Shown here: positions 14,003-21,365 of the stretch, one piece after another
Layout: each line of letters opens with the position of its first letter
Numbering within the stretch: the stretch's first letter is position 1
The notes under the pieces: model-generated
The model's input: only the letters and a program-made list of their open reading frames with translations
Told to the model about the DNA's origin: nothing
Database searches by the model: none
Assembly (NCBI GenBank): GCA_011046405.1
Contig: DSAR01000173.1
Coordinates: 1-22,783, forward strand
Length of the DNA: 22,783 bases
DNA from: Chloroflexota bacterium
GTDB taxonomy: Bacteria > Chloroflexota > Anaerolineae > B4-G1
Reading direction: 5' to 3'
Position numbers and translations under genes: made by a program

Positions 14003-14770
14003 GTGAAGCCGAAGATCACTTTGAAGTCAGCAGCCGAAATCGAGAAGATGCGCCGCGCGGGCCAGGTCGTGGCAGATGTGCTCAGGCGAATGCGAGAGTG
14101 GGTTGTGCCAGGTGTGACGACCGCTGCGTTGGATGCATTGGCAAGCGACGTCATCGACGGGCACCATGCGTTGCCATCATTCAAAGGGTATCCACCGGGG
14201 AGCCAACACCCTTTCCCGGCGTCCATTTGCACGTCGGTCAACGAGGAGTTGGTGCACGGCATTCCCGGTTCGCGGGTTTTGCAAGAAGGGGACATTGTCA
14301 GTATAGATGTCGGCGCGATCGTGGCGGGATATCATGGCGACGCAGCGATCACCTTGCCGGTGGGACGGGTCTCTTCGGAGGCGCGACGCTTGTTAGCGGT
14401 GACCGAGGGTGCTCTGAAAGCCGCCATTGCAGCGTCTCGAGTCGGCAATCATTCCGGCGATATATCGGTGGCGATACAGGCTTACGTCGAGAGCCACGGT
14501 TACAACGTGGTGCGCGAGTACACCGGTCACGGGATTGGACGGCAGATGCACGAGGAGCCCCAGGTGCCCAATCACGGTCAAGCTGGACGAGGCGTCTTGT
14601 TGTCTCCAGGCATGACCATTGCGCTGGAACCGATGGTCTTGGCCGGTGAAGCCAGGGTGCGGGTGTTAGACGATCATTGGACGGTCGTCTCTTGTGATGG
14701 CAAGCTAACGGCTCATTTCGAGCACGATATCGCTATCACCGATGGTGAAGCGGAGATTTTGTCACTCTAA
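14003..14770 (+). CDS. map: Methionine aminopeptidase, type I
   Basis: 255 residues from GTG 14003, seven bases after GGAG. It removes the initiator methionine from new proteins. The five metal ligands are present: Asp102 (SIDVG), Asp113 (GDAA), His176 (GHGIG), Glu209 (ALEPM) and Glu240 (HFEHD). The substrate-pocket stretch FPASICTSVNEELVHGIPG is intact, but about five residues (PPGSQ region, near 64-69) are inserted just before it compared with the usual GYHGFPAS form. It is followed after only 30 bases by rpmJ. Confidence 0.96.
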   Translation: MKPKITLKSAAEIEKMRRAGQVVADVLRRMREWVVPGVTTAALDALASDVIDGHHALPSFKGYPPGSQHPFPASICTSVNEELVHGIPGSRVLQEGDIVSIDVGAIVAGYHGDAAITLPVGRVSSEARRLLAVTEGALKAAIAASRVGNHSGDISVAIQAYVESHGYNVVREYTGHGIGRQMHEEPQVPNHGQAGRGVLLSPGMTIALEPMVLAGEARVRVLDDHWTVVSCDGKLTAHFEHDIAITDGEAEILSL

Positions 14771-14800
14771 AGTTAGTTTGAGTGCAGGAGGTATGGAACG

Positions 14801-14914
14801 ATGAAAGTATCACCTTCAGTTAAGAAACGTTGTCCAAAATGCAAAGTTATTCGGCGTCGTGGTGTGGTGCGGGTCATTTGTGATAATCCAAAGCACAAGC
14901 AACGTCAAGGGTAA
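14801..14914 (+). CDS. rpmJ: 50S ribosomal protein L36 (bL36), zinc form
   Basis: 37 residues, full length for this very small protein: MKVSPSVKKRCPKC at the start, RRRGVVRVICDNPKHKQRQG at the end. Cys11, Cys14, Cys27 and His32 form the zinc site of the C+ version. It is one of the last proteins added to the 50S subunit. GCAGGAGGT lies ten bases before the ATG. In many bacteria infA lies between map and this gene; there is no room for it here. Confidence 0.96.
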   Translation: MKVSPSVKKRCPKCKVIRRRGVVRVICDNPKHKQRQG

Positions 14915-14939
14915 TATAACGTGAGGGAGAAATAGAGAT

Positions 14940-15329
14940 ATGGCACGTATTGCTGGTGTAGACTTGCCGAGGAGCAAGCGGGTTGAGGTTGGCCTGACAT
15001 ATATTTATGGCATAGGGCGTAGTACAAGCGGCGATATCTTGCGCGACGCTGGTGTCGACCCCAATACGCGGGTTAGAGACCTGACGGAGTCTGAGATCGC
15101 GGCGCTGCGAGCGGCCATTGACCGGGAGTACAAGGTTGAGGGTGACCTGCGGCGTGAGATCCAGATGAATATTCGGCGTTTGAAGGATATCGGGTGTTAC
15201 CGTGGGTTGCGGCATCGTCGCAATTTGCCTGTCCGCGGACAACGCACGAAGACGAATGCTCGCACGCGCCGTGGCCCCCGTAAGACCGTTGCTGGACGTG
15301 GACGTCGTCGGGGTATGAAGAAGAAGTAG
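14940..15329 (+). CDS. rpsM: 30S ribosomal protein S13 (uS13)
   Basis: 129 residues. MARIAGVDLPRSKRVEVGLT and YIYGIGRSTSGDIL open the protein; RHRRNLPVRGQRTKTNART and the basic tail GRRRGMKKK close it. uS13 forms bridges to the 50S central protuberance and its tail reaches tRNA. GTGAGGGAG precedes the ATG by about ten bases. Typical first gene of the alpha operon. Confidence 0.97.
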   Translation: MARIAGVDLPRSKRVEVGLTYIYGIGRSTSGDILRDAGVDPNTRVRDLTESEIAALRAAIDREYKVEGDLRREIQMNIRRLKDIGCYRGLRHRRNLPVRGQRTKTNARTRRGPRKTVAGRGRRRGMKKK

Positions 15330-15355
15330 TTTATCAGTAGTTTTTTGGAGGCAGA

Positions 15356-15766
15356 ATGGCACAAGGTAAGAAAAAAGTAGCTAAAGGCAGCGGAAAACGA
15401 CGGCGGCGCGTTAAGAAAAATGTACCGCATGGTCAGGCGCACGTTCATGCCACTTTCAATAATACGATTATCACGATGACCGATCTACAGGGAAACGTCG
15501 TCAATTGGTCCAGCGGCGGGATGGTTGGTTTCAAGGGGTCGCGCAAGAGCACAGCCTTTGCCGCGCGTCAGGCAGCTCAACAGGCGGCCGAAGACGCGAT
15601 GAATAATGGTATGAGAGAGGTGGACATCTTCATCAAGGGGCCTGGGCCTGGGCGTGAGGCAGCGATTCGTTCTATCCAGGCGGCGGGATTGAAGGTCCGC
15701 TCCATCACCGATGTGACGCCAGTCCCTCATAATGGTTGTCGCCCGCCAAAGAGACGTCGGGTATAA
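15356..15766 (+). CDS. rpsK: 30S ribosomal protein S11 (uS11)
   Basis: 136 residues. Visible: HVHATFNNTIITMTDLQGN, WSSGGMVGFKGSRKSTAFAA and the C-terminal VTPVPHNGCRPPKRRRV. uS11 lies on the 30S platform beside the mRNA Shine-Dalgarno helix. The lysine/arginine-rich N-terminus (GKKKVAKGSGKRRRRVKKN) is a few residues longer than in the shortest homologues. GGAGGCAGA precedes the ATG. Stop codon is TAA. Confidence 0.97.
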   Translation: MAQGKKKVAKGSGKRRRRVKKNVPHGQAHVHATFNNTIITMTDLQGNVVNWSSGGMVGFKGSRKSTAFAARQAAQQAAEDAMNNGMREVDIFIKGPGPGREAAIRSIQAAGLKVRSITDVTPVPHNGCRPPKRRRV

Positions 15767-15776
15767 TCAGAAAATT

Positions 15777-15828
15777 TAGAGATTTTTGGGCCAGCCGATT
15801 GAATATCTGGAGATGTAAGCGTTCTCTA
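15777..15828 (+). promoter_or_regulatory. Possible stem-loop in the rpsK-rpsD gap
   Basis: TAGAGA (15777-15782) pairs with TCTCTA (15823-15828), enclosing CCAG (15791-15794) with CTGG (15807-15810). The stems are short. In E. coli S4 binds a pseudoknot before rpsM, so a leader before rpsD would be a different arrangement. No T-run follows. Weak evidence only. Confidence 0.25.
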
Positions 15829-15874
15829 CCGGTCGTTTGTAGGCCCTATTTTATCCAGTTGAGGAGTGAAGTTT

Positions 15875-16516
15875 ATGGCTAGATATACCGGCCCGGTTTG
15901 TAAGCTGTGTCGTCGCGAGGGGGAAAAATTATTTCTAAAGGGCACACGTTGCTATTCATCGAAGTGTCCGTTTGAGCGCGACCGAGGTTATCCACCGGGA
16001 GATCATGGGCGATTTGCTCAATTTCGACGCCGTCGTGCGTCGGATTATTCGCGTCAGTTACGGGAGAAGCAGAAAGTACGGCGCATTTATGGTGTGCTGG
16101 AGCGGCAGTTCCGCCGTTATTTCCGAGAGGCCGAACGACTGCCCGGTATGACTGGGGAGAATATCCTCATCCTGTTGGAACGTCGACTGGATAACGTCAT
16201 TTACCGACTTGGATTTGCCGACTCTCGGGCGCAGGCTCGTCAGTTGGTTCAACACGGTCATTTCGTGGTCAATGGTCATCGAATGTATACGCCCTCTTAT
16301 ATCGTCCAGGCAAAGGATGACATCGTGGTGCGGGAAGGGAGCCGGAAGAATCGGTTTTTCAAGGATCGGATTGAACTTTTGGACGAAGGCAGAGTGCCCG
16401 GTTGGCTCACTTTGGACATAGAAGGCTTGAGGGCGCGTGTGCTCGGAGAGCCTCAGCGAGAGGAAATCGATGCTCGGGTCGATGAACATTTGATCGTTGA
16501 GTATTATTCACGTTAG
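15875..16516 (+). CDS. rpsD: 30S ribosomal protein S4 (uS4), zinc form
   Basis: 213 residues from ATG 15875, eight bases after GAGGAG; ATG 15866 overlaps that site and is rejected. Cys9, Cys12, Cys26 and Cys31 form the zinc site of the C+ type. GERLDN-like ERRLDNVIYRLGFADSRAQA, RQLVQHGHFVVNGH and RVPGWLTLD show the S4 RNA-binding fold. uS4 starts 30S assembly and helps set decoding accuracy. Confidence 0.96.
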   Translation: MARYTGPVCKLCRREGEKLFLKGTRCYSSKCPFERDRGYPPGDHGRFAQFRRRRASDYSRQLREKQKVRRIYGVLERQFRRYFREAERLPGMTGENILILLERRLDNVIYRLGFADSRAQARQLVQHGHFVVNGHRMYTPSYIVQAKDDIVVREGSRKNRFFKDRIELLDEGRVPGWLTLDIEGLRARVLGEPQREEIDARVDEHLIVEYYSR

Positions 16517-16547
16517 CGTTTCAGTGGGCTTAGTCAATTCAAACAGA

Positions 16548-16635
16548 TTGCTCCCGACTGGAGAGGAGCAAGTGCCACGTTGAGCGCATGTCTATGTGGG
16601 GAGCTTGTCCAAAGGTCAGGGGTTAGTAGTTGACC
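16548..16635 (+). promoter_or_regulatory. Two stem-loops in the rpoA leader
   Basis: TTGCTCC (16548-16554) pairs perfectly with GGAGCAA (16565-16571). Downstream, GGTCA (16614-16618) pairs with TGACC (16631-16635), only two bases before the rpoA ribosome binding site AGGAGG at 16638. Neither is followed by a T-run. The 133-base gap is long for this junction. A translational leader is possible; a processing site is an alternative. Confidence 0.35.
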
Positions 16636-16649
16636 ATAGGAGGCGACGC

Positions 16650-17609
16650 TTGTCAGTTCAGGTACTACCAAAAATCGAAACGGATGCAATCTCTCAGACT
16701 TATGGTCGATTTGTGATCGGTCCACTGGAGAGCGGCTTTGGCGTTACATTAGGTAATTCGCTGCGACGGGTGCTGTTATCAACCCTGCCGGGAGCAGCGG
16801 TGACATCGATACGTTTGACAGAAGTGCCGCACGAGTTTATGGCGATCCCAGGCGTGCGAGAGGATGTCATCCAGATTGTGTTGCAGATCAAGCAACTTCG
16901 GCTTCGGATGGAGGGTGAGGAGCCGATGCGGATGACGTTGCAGGTGCGCAATGAAGGAATGGTAACGGCAGGCGATATTCAAGCGCCGCCAGAGATAGAA
17001 ATTCTCAATCCCGACCTTTATCTTTTCGACGTCGATTCCCAGGAAGTGGATTTCGACGTGGAATTTCAGGTCGAACAGGGGCGAGGGTATCTCTCGTCGG
17101 ATGGACGGGGACGTTTGCCTATGGGGGAGTTGCCGATCGATGCGACGTTCAGTCCTATTCGTCGTGTGACGTTCGATGTAGGGCCGGCGCGTGTGGGGCA
17201 GGTGACCGATTACGATCGTTTGACGATGGAAATCTGGACCGATGGACGTATTGCGCCGTTGGATGGTTTAAAGGAAGCAGCACGTATCCTGGTTACGCAT
17301 TTGCGGCTAATTGCCGGTCTCACTCTGGAGGAAGAGGACGAAGATTTTGAGGAAGAAGTGAGTCCCAGTCTTCCGAGCGAGGTCTACGAAGTACCTCTGG
17401 AGAAATTGGATCTGGGCGTGCGAGTATTCAATTCGCTCAGGCGCAGTGGTATTACCAGTGTGGGTGAAGTGTTGGAGATGTTGATGTTGGGCGAGGATAC
17501 GTTGTTGGCTATTCGGAATTTCGGACAAAAATCACTTGAGGAATTACAGGCGCATCTTCAAGAGCAGGGCTTTTGGAAAGAAGGTGCGGAGAAAGGCGGA
17601 GGTGAGTAA
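16650..17609 (+). CDS. rpoA: DNA-directed RNA polymerase subunit alpha
   Basis: 319 residues from TTG 16650, six bases after AGGAGG. This start gives MSVQVLPKIETDAISQTYG; an earlier in-frame start at 16596 adds a non-homologous stretch. The N-terminal assembly domain contains FVIGPLESGFGVTLGNSLRR, the dimer and beta-contact signature. An acidic linker (LEEEDEDFEEEV) leads to the C-terminal DNA/activator-binding domain (LDLGVRVFNSLRRSGITSV, then IRNFGQKSLEEL). A TTG start for this essential gene is notable. Confidence 0.96.
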   Translation: MSVQVLPKIETDAISQTYGRFVIGPLESGFGVTLGNSLRRVLLSTLPGAAVTSIRLTEVPHEFMAIPGVREDVIQIVLQIKQLRLRMEGEEPMRMTLQVRNEGMVTAGDIQAPPEIEILNPDLYLFDVDSQEVDFDVEFQVEQGRGYLSSDGRGRLPMGELPIDATFSPIRRVTFDVGPARVGQVTDYDRLTMEIWTDGRIAPLDGLKEAARILVTHLRLIAGLTLEEEDEDFEEEVSPSLPSEVYEVPLEKLDLGVRVFNSLRRSGITSVGEVLEMLMLGEDTLLAIRNFGQKSLEELQAHLQEQGFWKEGAEKGGGE

Positions 17610-18019
17610 TGCGACACCGCATCGCTGGAAAGAAACTGGGTCGCTCCGGTGGGCATCGTACGGCGCTGCGTCGCAACCTGGTCACAGCGTTGTTCCATCA
17701 CGAGCGGATCGAGACGACCGAGGCCAAGGCGAAGGCGATTCGTAGCCAGGCAGAGAAACTGATCACGTTGGCTAAGCGCGGCTTGGTAGCCGAGCAGGAT
17801 GACCCGGCTCGCGGGGTGCATGCCCGTCGCCTGGCTGCTCGGCGGATCAATCGGTGGGTGACTGAGCCCGATGGTACGGTAGTGGATGTGTTGGATAAGT
17901 TGTTTAGCGATCTAGCGCCGCGTTATGAAGATCGCCCTGGTGGTTATACCCGGATTTACAAGCTGGGATTGCGCAAGGGGGATGCGGCCCGTATGGTTTT
18001 GTTGGAGCTGGTTGAGTAG
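17609..18019 (+). CDS. rplQ: 50S ribosomal protein L17 (bL17)
   Basis: 136 residues. MRHRIAGKKLGRSGGHRTAL and LVTALFHHERIETTEAKAKA are the bL17 signature; RPGGYTRIYKLGLRKGDAAR closes it. bL17 lies at the base of the 50S near the tunnel exit. Its ATG overlaps the rpoA TAA (TAATG), with GGAGGT inside the rpoA end, so the two are coupled. A loop of about a dozen residues in the middle (VTEPDGTVVDVLDK) resembles other longer bL17 proteins. Confidence 0.96.
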   Translation: MRHRIAGKKLGRSGGHRTALRRNLVTALFHHERIETTEAKAKAIRSQAEKLITLAKRGLVAEQDDPARGVHARRLAARRINRWVTEPDGTVVDVLDKLFSDLAPRYEDRPGGYTRIYKLGLRKGDAARMVLLELVE

Positions 18020-18028
18020 GGTGCGACG

Positions 18029-18757
18029 ATGCGCGTGCGGGCGGTGGTCGCCTACGATGGAACGGATTACAGTGGTTTTCAACGACAGGCAAACGCACCG
18101 ACCGTCCAAGAAGCGTTAGAAATCGCGCTGGAGCAGGTGACGCAGGAGGCTGTTTCTATCCTGGCTGCGGGACGAACCGACGCCGGGGTCCATGCGGCAG
18201 GTCAGGTCATCGCTTTTGATACGTCGTGGCGACATGGGCCAAAGGTGCTCCAGCGAGCGTTGAACGCGGTCTTGCCAAGAGACGTCGTTGTTCGAGATGT
18301 TGAAAGGGCAGCCCTAGATTTTCACCCGCGTTACGATGCCATTCGACGGTATTATCGTTACAGTTTGTATAATGCGCCAGTGCGTTGTCCATTGGCCCGC
18401 CGGTTTCGGTTACACGTGGCAAAGCCGTTGGATGTGGGCGCGATGCAGCAAGCGGCCCAAATTTTGCTTGGAGAGCACGATTTTGCGGCCTTTGGACAAC
18501 CGCCACAAGGGACGGTGACGATCCGGCACGTGTTCCGGGCTGAGTGGAAGGGCGAGGCGCCAAACTGGGCATTTGATGTCGAGGCTAACGCTTTCCTCTA
18601 CCGAATGGTTCGTAGCATCGTTGGCACATTGCTCCAGGTGGGACAGGGCAGGATGAGTGTTGAGGCCTTTGAGAACGTGCTCGCCTCTCGCGAGCGCGGT
18701 CAGGCAGGGCCGACGGCGCCGCCCCATGGGCTTTGTTTGATCAAGGTGCTATATTGA
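18029..18757 (+). CDS. truA: tRNA pseudouridine synthase A
   Basis: 242 residues. Converts uridines 38-40 in the tRNA anticodon stem-loop to pseudouridine. AYDGTDYSGFQRQANAPTVQ is the N-terminal signature and GRTDAGVHA carries the catalytic aspartate, Asp51. RRYYRYSLYNAP and FLYRMVRSIVGTLLQVGQG are also conserved. The gap to rplQ is nine bases, and the rplQ-truA-rplM-rpsI order is widespread. Confidence 0.95.
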   Translation: MRVRAVVAYDGTDYSGFQRQANAPTVQEALEIALEQVTQEAVSILAAGRTDAGVHAAGQVIAFDTSWRHGPKVLQRALNAVLPRDVVVRDVERAALDFHPRYDAIRRYYRYSLYNAPVRCPLARRFRLHVAKPLDVGAMQQAAQILLGEHDFAAFGQPPQGTVTIRHVFRAEWKGEAPNWAFDVEANAFLYRMVRSIVGTLLQVGQGRMSVEAFENVLASRERGQAGPTAPPHGLCLIKVLY

Positions 18758-18856
18758 GTCGGCTCCGGTTGCTCGAGGAAATTAGAGCGAAGTTGCTTTT
18801 GGACGATCTTTGAGTAGCACGATGATTCGTGAATTTTGGAACGGGAGTGTCGAGAC

Positions 18857-19306
18857 GTGGAAAAAACTTACGTAACGAAGGAAAAGGATATTCAGCGTGC
18901 ATGGTACATCGTGGACGCGAGCGGTCAGACGCTGGGACGGTTAGCGTCTCGGGTTGCACGTTATTTGCATGGCAAGCATAAGCCAATTTTTTCACCGGCA
19001 GTGGATGTCGGTGATTACGTCATCGTCATCAATGCTGAACAGGTGCACGTAACGGGACGTAAATTGGATCAGAAAATCTATTATCATCACTCCGGTTATC
19101 CTGGAGGACTGAAGCAGATTACGTTACGCAACTTGCTCCAGAAGAATCCTGAGCGAGTGATTGAGCACGCGGTTCGGGGAATGTTGCCCAAGAATAGGCT
19201 AGGACGTCGTATGTTGAAGCGCCTGAAGGCCTACGAGGGGCCAAATCATCCTCATGAGGCTCAACAGCCTGAGCCTTTGGAGACGATAGATGGAGGAGAT
19301 AGTTAG
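18857..19306 (+). CDS. rplM: 50S ribosomal protein L13 (uL13)
   Basis: 149 residues from GTG 18857 (MEKTYVTKEKDIQRAWYIVD), preceded by GGGAG at about nine bases; the TTG at 18836 lies before that site. ASGQTLGRLASRVARYLHGK, HSGYPGGLKQ, RGMLPKNRLGRRMLKRL and YEGPNHPHEAQQP are family motifs. uL13 is one of the first proteins bound in 50S assembly. The last residues (ETIDGGDS) are a short acidic tail. A 99-base gap separates it from truA with no clear promoter. Confidence 0.95.
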   Translation: MEKTYVTKEKDIQRAWYIVDASGQTLGRLASRVARYLHGKHKPIFSPAVDVGDYVIVINAEQVHVTGRKLDQKIYYHHSGYPGGLKQITLRNLLQKNPERVIEHAVRGMLPKNRLGRRMLKRLKAYEGPNHPHEAQQPEPLETIDGGDS

Positions 19307-19308
19307 AT

Positions 19309-19698
19309 ATGGAGTATTATGAAGGCGTTGGGCGACGTAAGACCGCTACAGCACGGGTGCGCTTGTTCCCCGGCGGCGATGGTAACGTCGTGGTCAACGA
19401 TTTGGATTTAGAGGAATACTTTTCCCGCGAGGTAGATGTCCATAAACTCATAGAACCGCTCAAGGCGACCGGGTTGGAGAACCACTTCAACATCAGCGTC
19501 ATCGTCAAGGGGGGGGGCACGACAGGCCAGTCGGGCGCTATCCGGTTGGGCGTCGCGCGGGCGTTGTTGAAGACTGACCCAGAGCTACGTCCTATCTTGC
19601 GCAAAGGTGGATTCCTGACCCGTGATGCGCGAGCCAAGGAACGGAAGAAGCCCGGCCTCAAGCGAGCACGCAAGGCGCCACAGTACACAAAGCGCTAA
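19309..19698 (+). CDS. rpsI: 30S ribosomal protein S9 (uS9)
   Basis: 129 residues. MEYYEGVGRRKTATARVRL opens it and KKPGLKRARKAPQYTKR ends it; the final KR tail contacts P-site tRNA. GGGTTGQSGAIRLGVARALL is also typical. The start is two bases after rplM, with GGAGGAG inside the rplM end, so they are coupled. It is the last gene before the terminator that closes the ribosomal cluster. Confidence 0.97.
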   Translation: MEYYEGVGRRKTATARVRLFPGGDGNVVVNDLDLEEYFSREVDVHKLIEPLKATGLENHFNISVIVKGGGTTGQSGAIRLGVARALLKTDPELRPILRKGGFLTRDARAKERKKPGLKRARKAPQYTKR

Positions 19699-19723
19699 AC
19701 GACAGAATCGAACGGGAACAACC

Positions 19724-19755
19724 GGGGGCAGGGCATTGTTGCCTGCCCCCCTTTT
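19724..19755 (+). terminator. Rho-independent terminator after rpsI
   Basis: GGGGGCAGG (19724-19732) and CCTGCCCCC (19742-19750) form a perfect nine-pair G+C-rich stem with a nine-base loop. CTTTTG follows. It lies 26 bases after the rpsI stop and marks the end of the ribosomal transcript. The T-run is short (four), so some read-through into the next gene is possible. Confidence 0.85.
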
Positions 19756-19783
19756 GCGTTCTCGACGTCCATCCAAATATAGA
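19754..19783 (+). promoter_or_regulatory. Weak promoter candidate for the MazG-fusion gene
   Basis: TTGCGT (19754-19759) and TATAGA (19778-19783) are 18 bases apart, between the terminator and the ATG at 19796. Each hexamer matches the sigma-70 consensus only partly, and the second overlaps the ribosome binding region. Offered because the gene needs a promoter if the terminator is efficient. Confidence 0.18.
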
Positions 19784-19795
19784 AGAGGTTTCTGC

Positions 19796-21247
19796 ATGGG
19801 AATGATCACGATCGTCGGTTTGGGGCCTGGGAGAGGAGCGCATCTGACCCGGGAAGCTTGGACGATTTTTGAGTCTGTCAGTGAGGTCTGGTTGCGCACG
19901 GCCCATCACCCGACGGTGGCAGCGTTGCCCTCTCACCTGACGCTGAATGCTTTCGATGAAGTCTACGAATGGGCGGAGGATTTTCAGCAAGTTTACGAGA
20001 CGATTTCGGGGCGGATATTGACCTTGGGAAGACGCCCTGAAGGGGTGATATATGGGGTGCCCGGTCATCCTTTGGTAGGAGAGTCCACCGTTCAGCGTAT
20101 CCTGGAAATGGCGTACAAGGAGGAGATTGACGTTCGAGTGGTGGAGGGGTTAAGTTTTATTGGGCCAGTCCTGACCGCCTTGCAGATCGATGCTTTAGCC
20201 GGATTGCAGATTTACGACGCCCTGGCGCTGGCGGCTCATTATCATCCGCCCCTCAATCCGGATTGCCCCACGTTATTGGGCCAACTTTACAGCGAGGCGC
20301 TGGCGGCTGACGTGAAGTTGGCATTGATGAATCAATATCCCGACGATCATCCGGTGACGTTGGTGCATGCCGCCGGAACCATTGACCAGCGCATCATCCC
20401 TTTGCCTCTCTATGCCATCGACCGGCGGAGCGAGACAGGATGCCTGGATCACTTGACCACGCTCTACGTGCCATCGCTCCCCGGCGTGACGAGTTTCGAG
20501 GGCTTCCAAGAGACGATCGCGCATCTGCGTGCCCCAGAGGGCTGTCCGTGGGATCGAGAACAGACCCACGAGAGCTTGCGTCAGGGCTTGTTGGAGGAGA
20601 CGTACGAGGTCATTGCTGCGATTGATGACGAGGATTTGACAGCCTTGCAGGAGGAGTTGGGAGATTTATTGCTCCAGGTGGTGCTTCAGACGCAGATTGC
20701 GACAGAAGAAGGGACGTTTAAAATGAGGGACGTGATCGCCGGCATCGACGCGAAGCTCAAGCGTCGTCATCCCCACGTTTGGGGGGGGCGGGCGGTCAAT
20801 AGAACGTCCGAGGTGTTACAGCGTTGGGAGCAACTGAAACAGGAAGAGAGGGGCTCGGGACGGTCGGCGTTGGAAGGGGTGCCCAGAGCGCTGCCAGCGT
20901 TGCAACAGGCCGACACCTACAGCCGGCGTGCATCTCGCGTTGGATTTGACTGGCCCCACGTCAATGGTGTGGCCGATAAAGTACGCGAAGAGATCGCCGA
21001 AGTCGAGGCGGCTGATACCCAAGCCGAGCGAGAGGCTGAAGTGGGAGATTTGCTGTTTGCCGTGGTCAACTGGGCGCGCTGGCTGAGCGTGGAACCAGAG
21101 ACCGCCCTTCGCAAGGCGAACGCTCGTTTTGCCCGCCGTTTTCACGCTATGGAGCGTATGCTCGAAGAGCGAGGAGCAGATATGGTGCAATTGACGATAG
21201 ATGAGTTGGAGGCGTTGTGGCAAGAGGCCAAGCGGAAAACCGAGTAG
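19796..21247 (+). CDS. YabN-type fusion: tetrapyrrole-methylase-like domain plus MazG pyrophosphohydrolase
   Basis: 483 residues from ATG 19796 (after GAAGAGG); an ATG at 19802 is an alternative. The N-terminal half (to about residue 235) has the methylase fold motifs ITIVGLGPG, LRTAHHPTV and GVIYGVPGHPLVGES. From about residue 240, GCPWDREQTHESLRQGLLEE begins the MazG part, with metal-binding EETYE and EELGD (around 267-289) and a second, more degenerate EEIAEVE/EVGD set (around 398-418). MazG enzymes hydrolyse nucleoside triphosphates to monophosphates; the substrate of the methylase domain in such fusions is not known to me. It probably has its own transcript. Confidence 0.9.
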   Translation: MGMITIVGLGPGRGAHLTREAWTIFESVSEVWLRTAHHPTVAALPSHLTLNAFDEVYEWAEDFQQVYETISGRILTLGRRPEGVIYGVPGHPLVGESTVQRILEMAYKEEIDVRVVEGLSFIGPVLTALQIDALAGLQIYDALALAAHYHPPLNPDCPTLLGQLYSEALAADVKLALMNQYPDDHPVTLVHAAGTIDQRIIPLPLYAIDRRSETGCLDHLTTLYVPSLPGVTSFEGFQETIAHLRAPEGCPWDREQTHESLRQGLLEETYEVIAAIDDEDLTALQEELGDLLLQVVLQTQIATEEGTFKMRDVIAGIDAKLKRRHPHVWGGRAVNRTSEVLQRWEQLKQEERGSGRSALEGVPRALPALQQADTYSRRASRVGFDWPHVNGVADKVREEIAEVEAADTQAEREAEVGDLLFAVVNWARWLSVEPETALRKANARFARRFHAMERMLEERGADMVQLTIDELEALWQEAKRKTE

Positions 21248-21272
21248 TTGTCACATCTGGGGATTTGTTACC

Positions 21273-21290
21273 CGACATCTACGAATGTCG
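21273..21290 (+). other. Short hairpin between the MazG fusion and the kinase gene
   Basis: CGACAT and ATGTCG form a perfect six-pair stem with loop CTACGA. The same 118-base gap has GTCGCAGCGAC (21315-21325) and two copies of TCTGGGGAT. No T-run follows, so I do not call a terminator. Function unknown. Confidence 0.25.
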
Positions 21291-21365
21291 AGTAGTGAAT
21301 CTGGGGATAGGTTTGTCGCAGCGACTGCAGCGCAAAGAGTTGGTCAATCTGAAGAGGGGTAGTAT

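Noticed and set aside
15762..15767. TATAAT resembling a -10 box at the rpsK stop
   Set aside because: The last codons of rpsK create it. The nearest -35-like sequence (TTGTCG) is 20 bases away and poor, so a promoter for rpsD is not supported.
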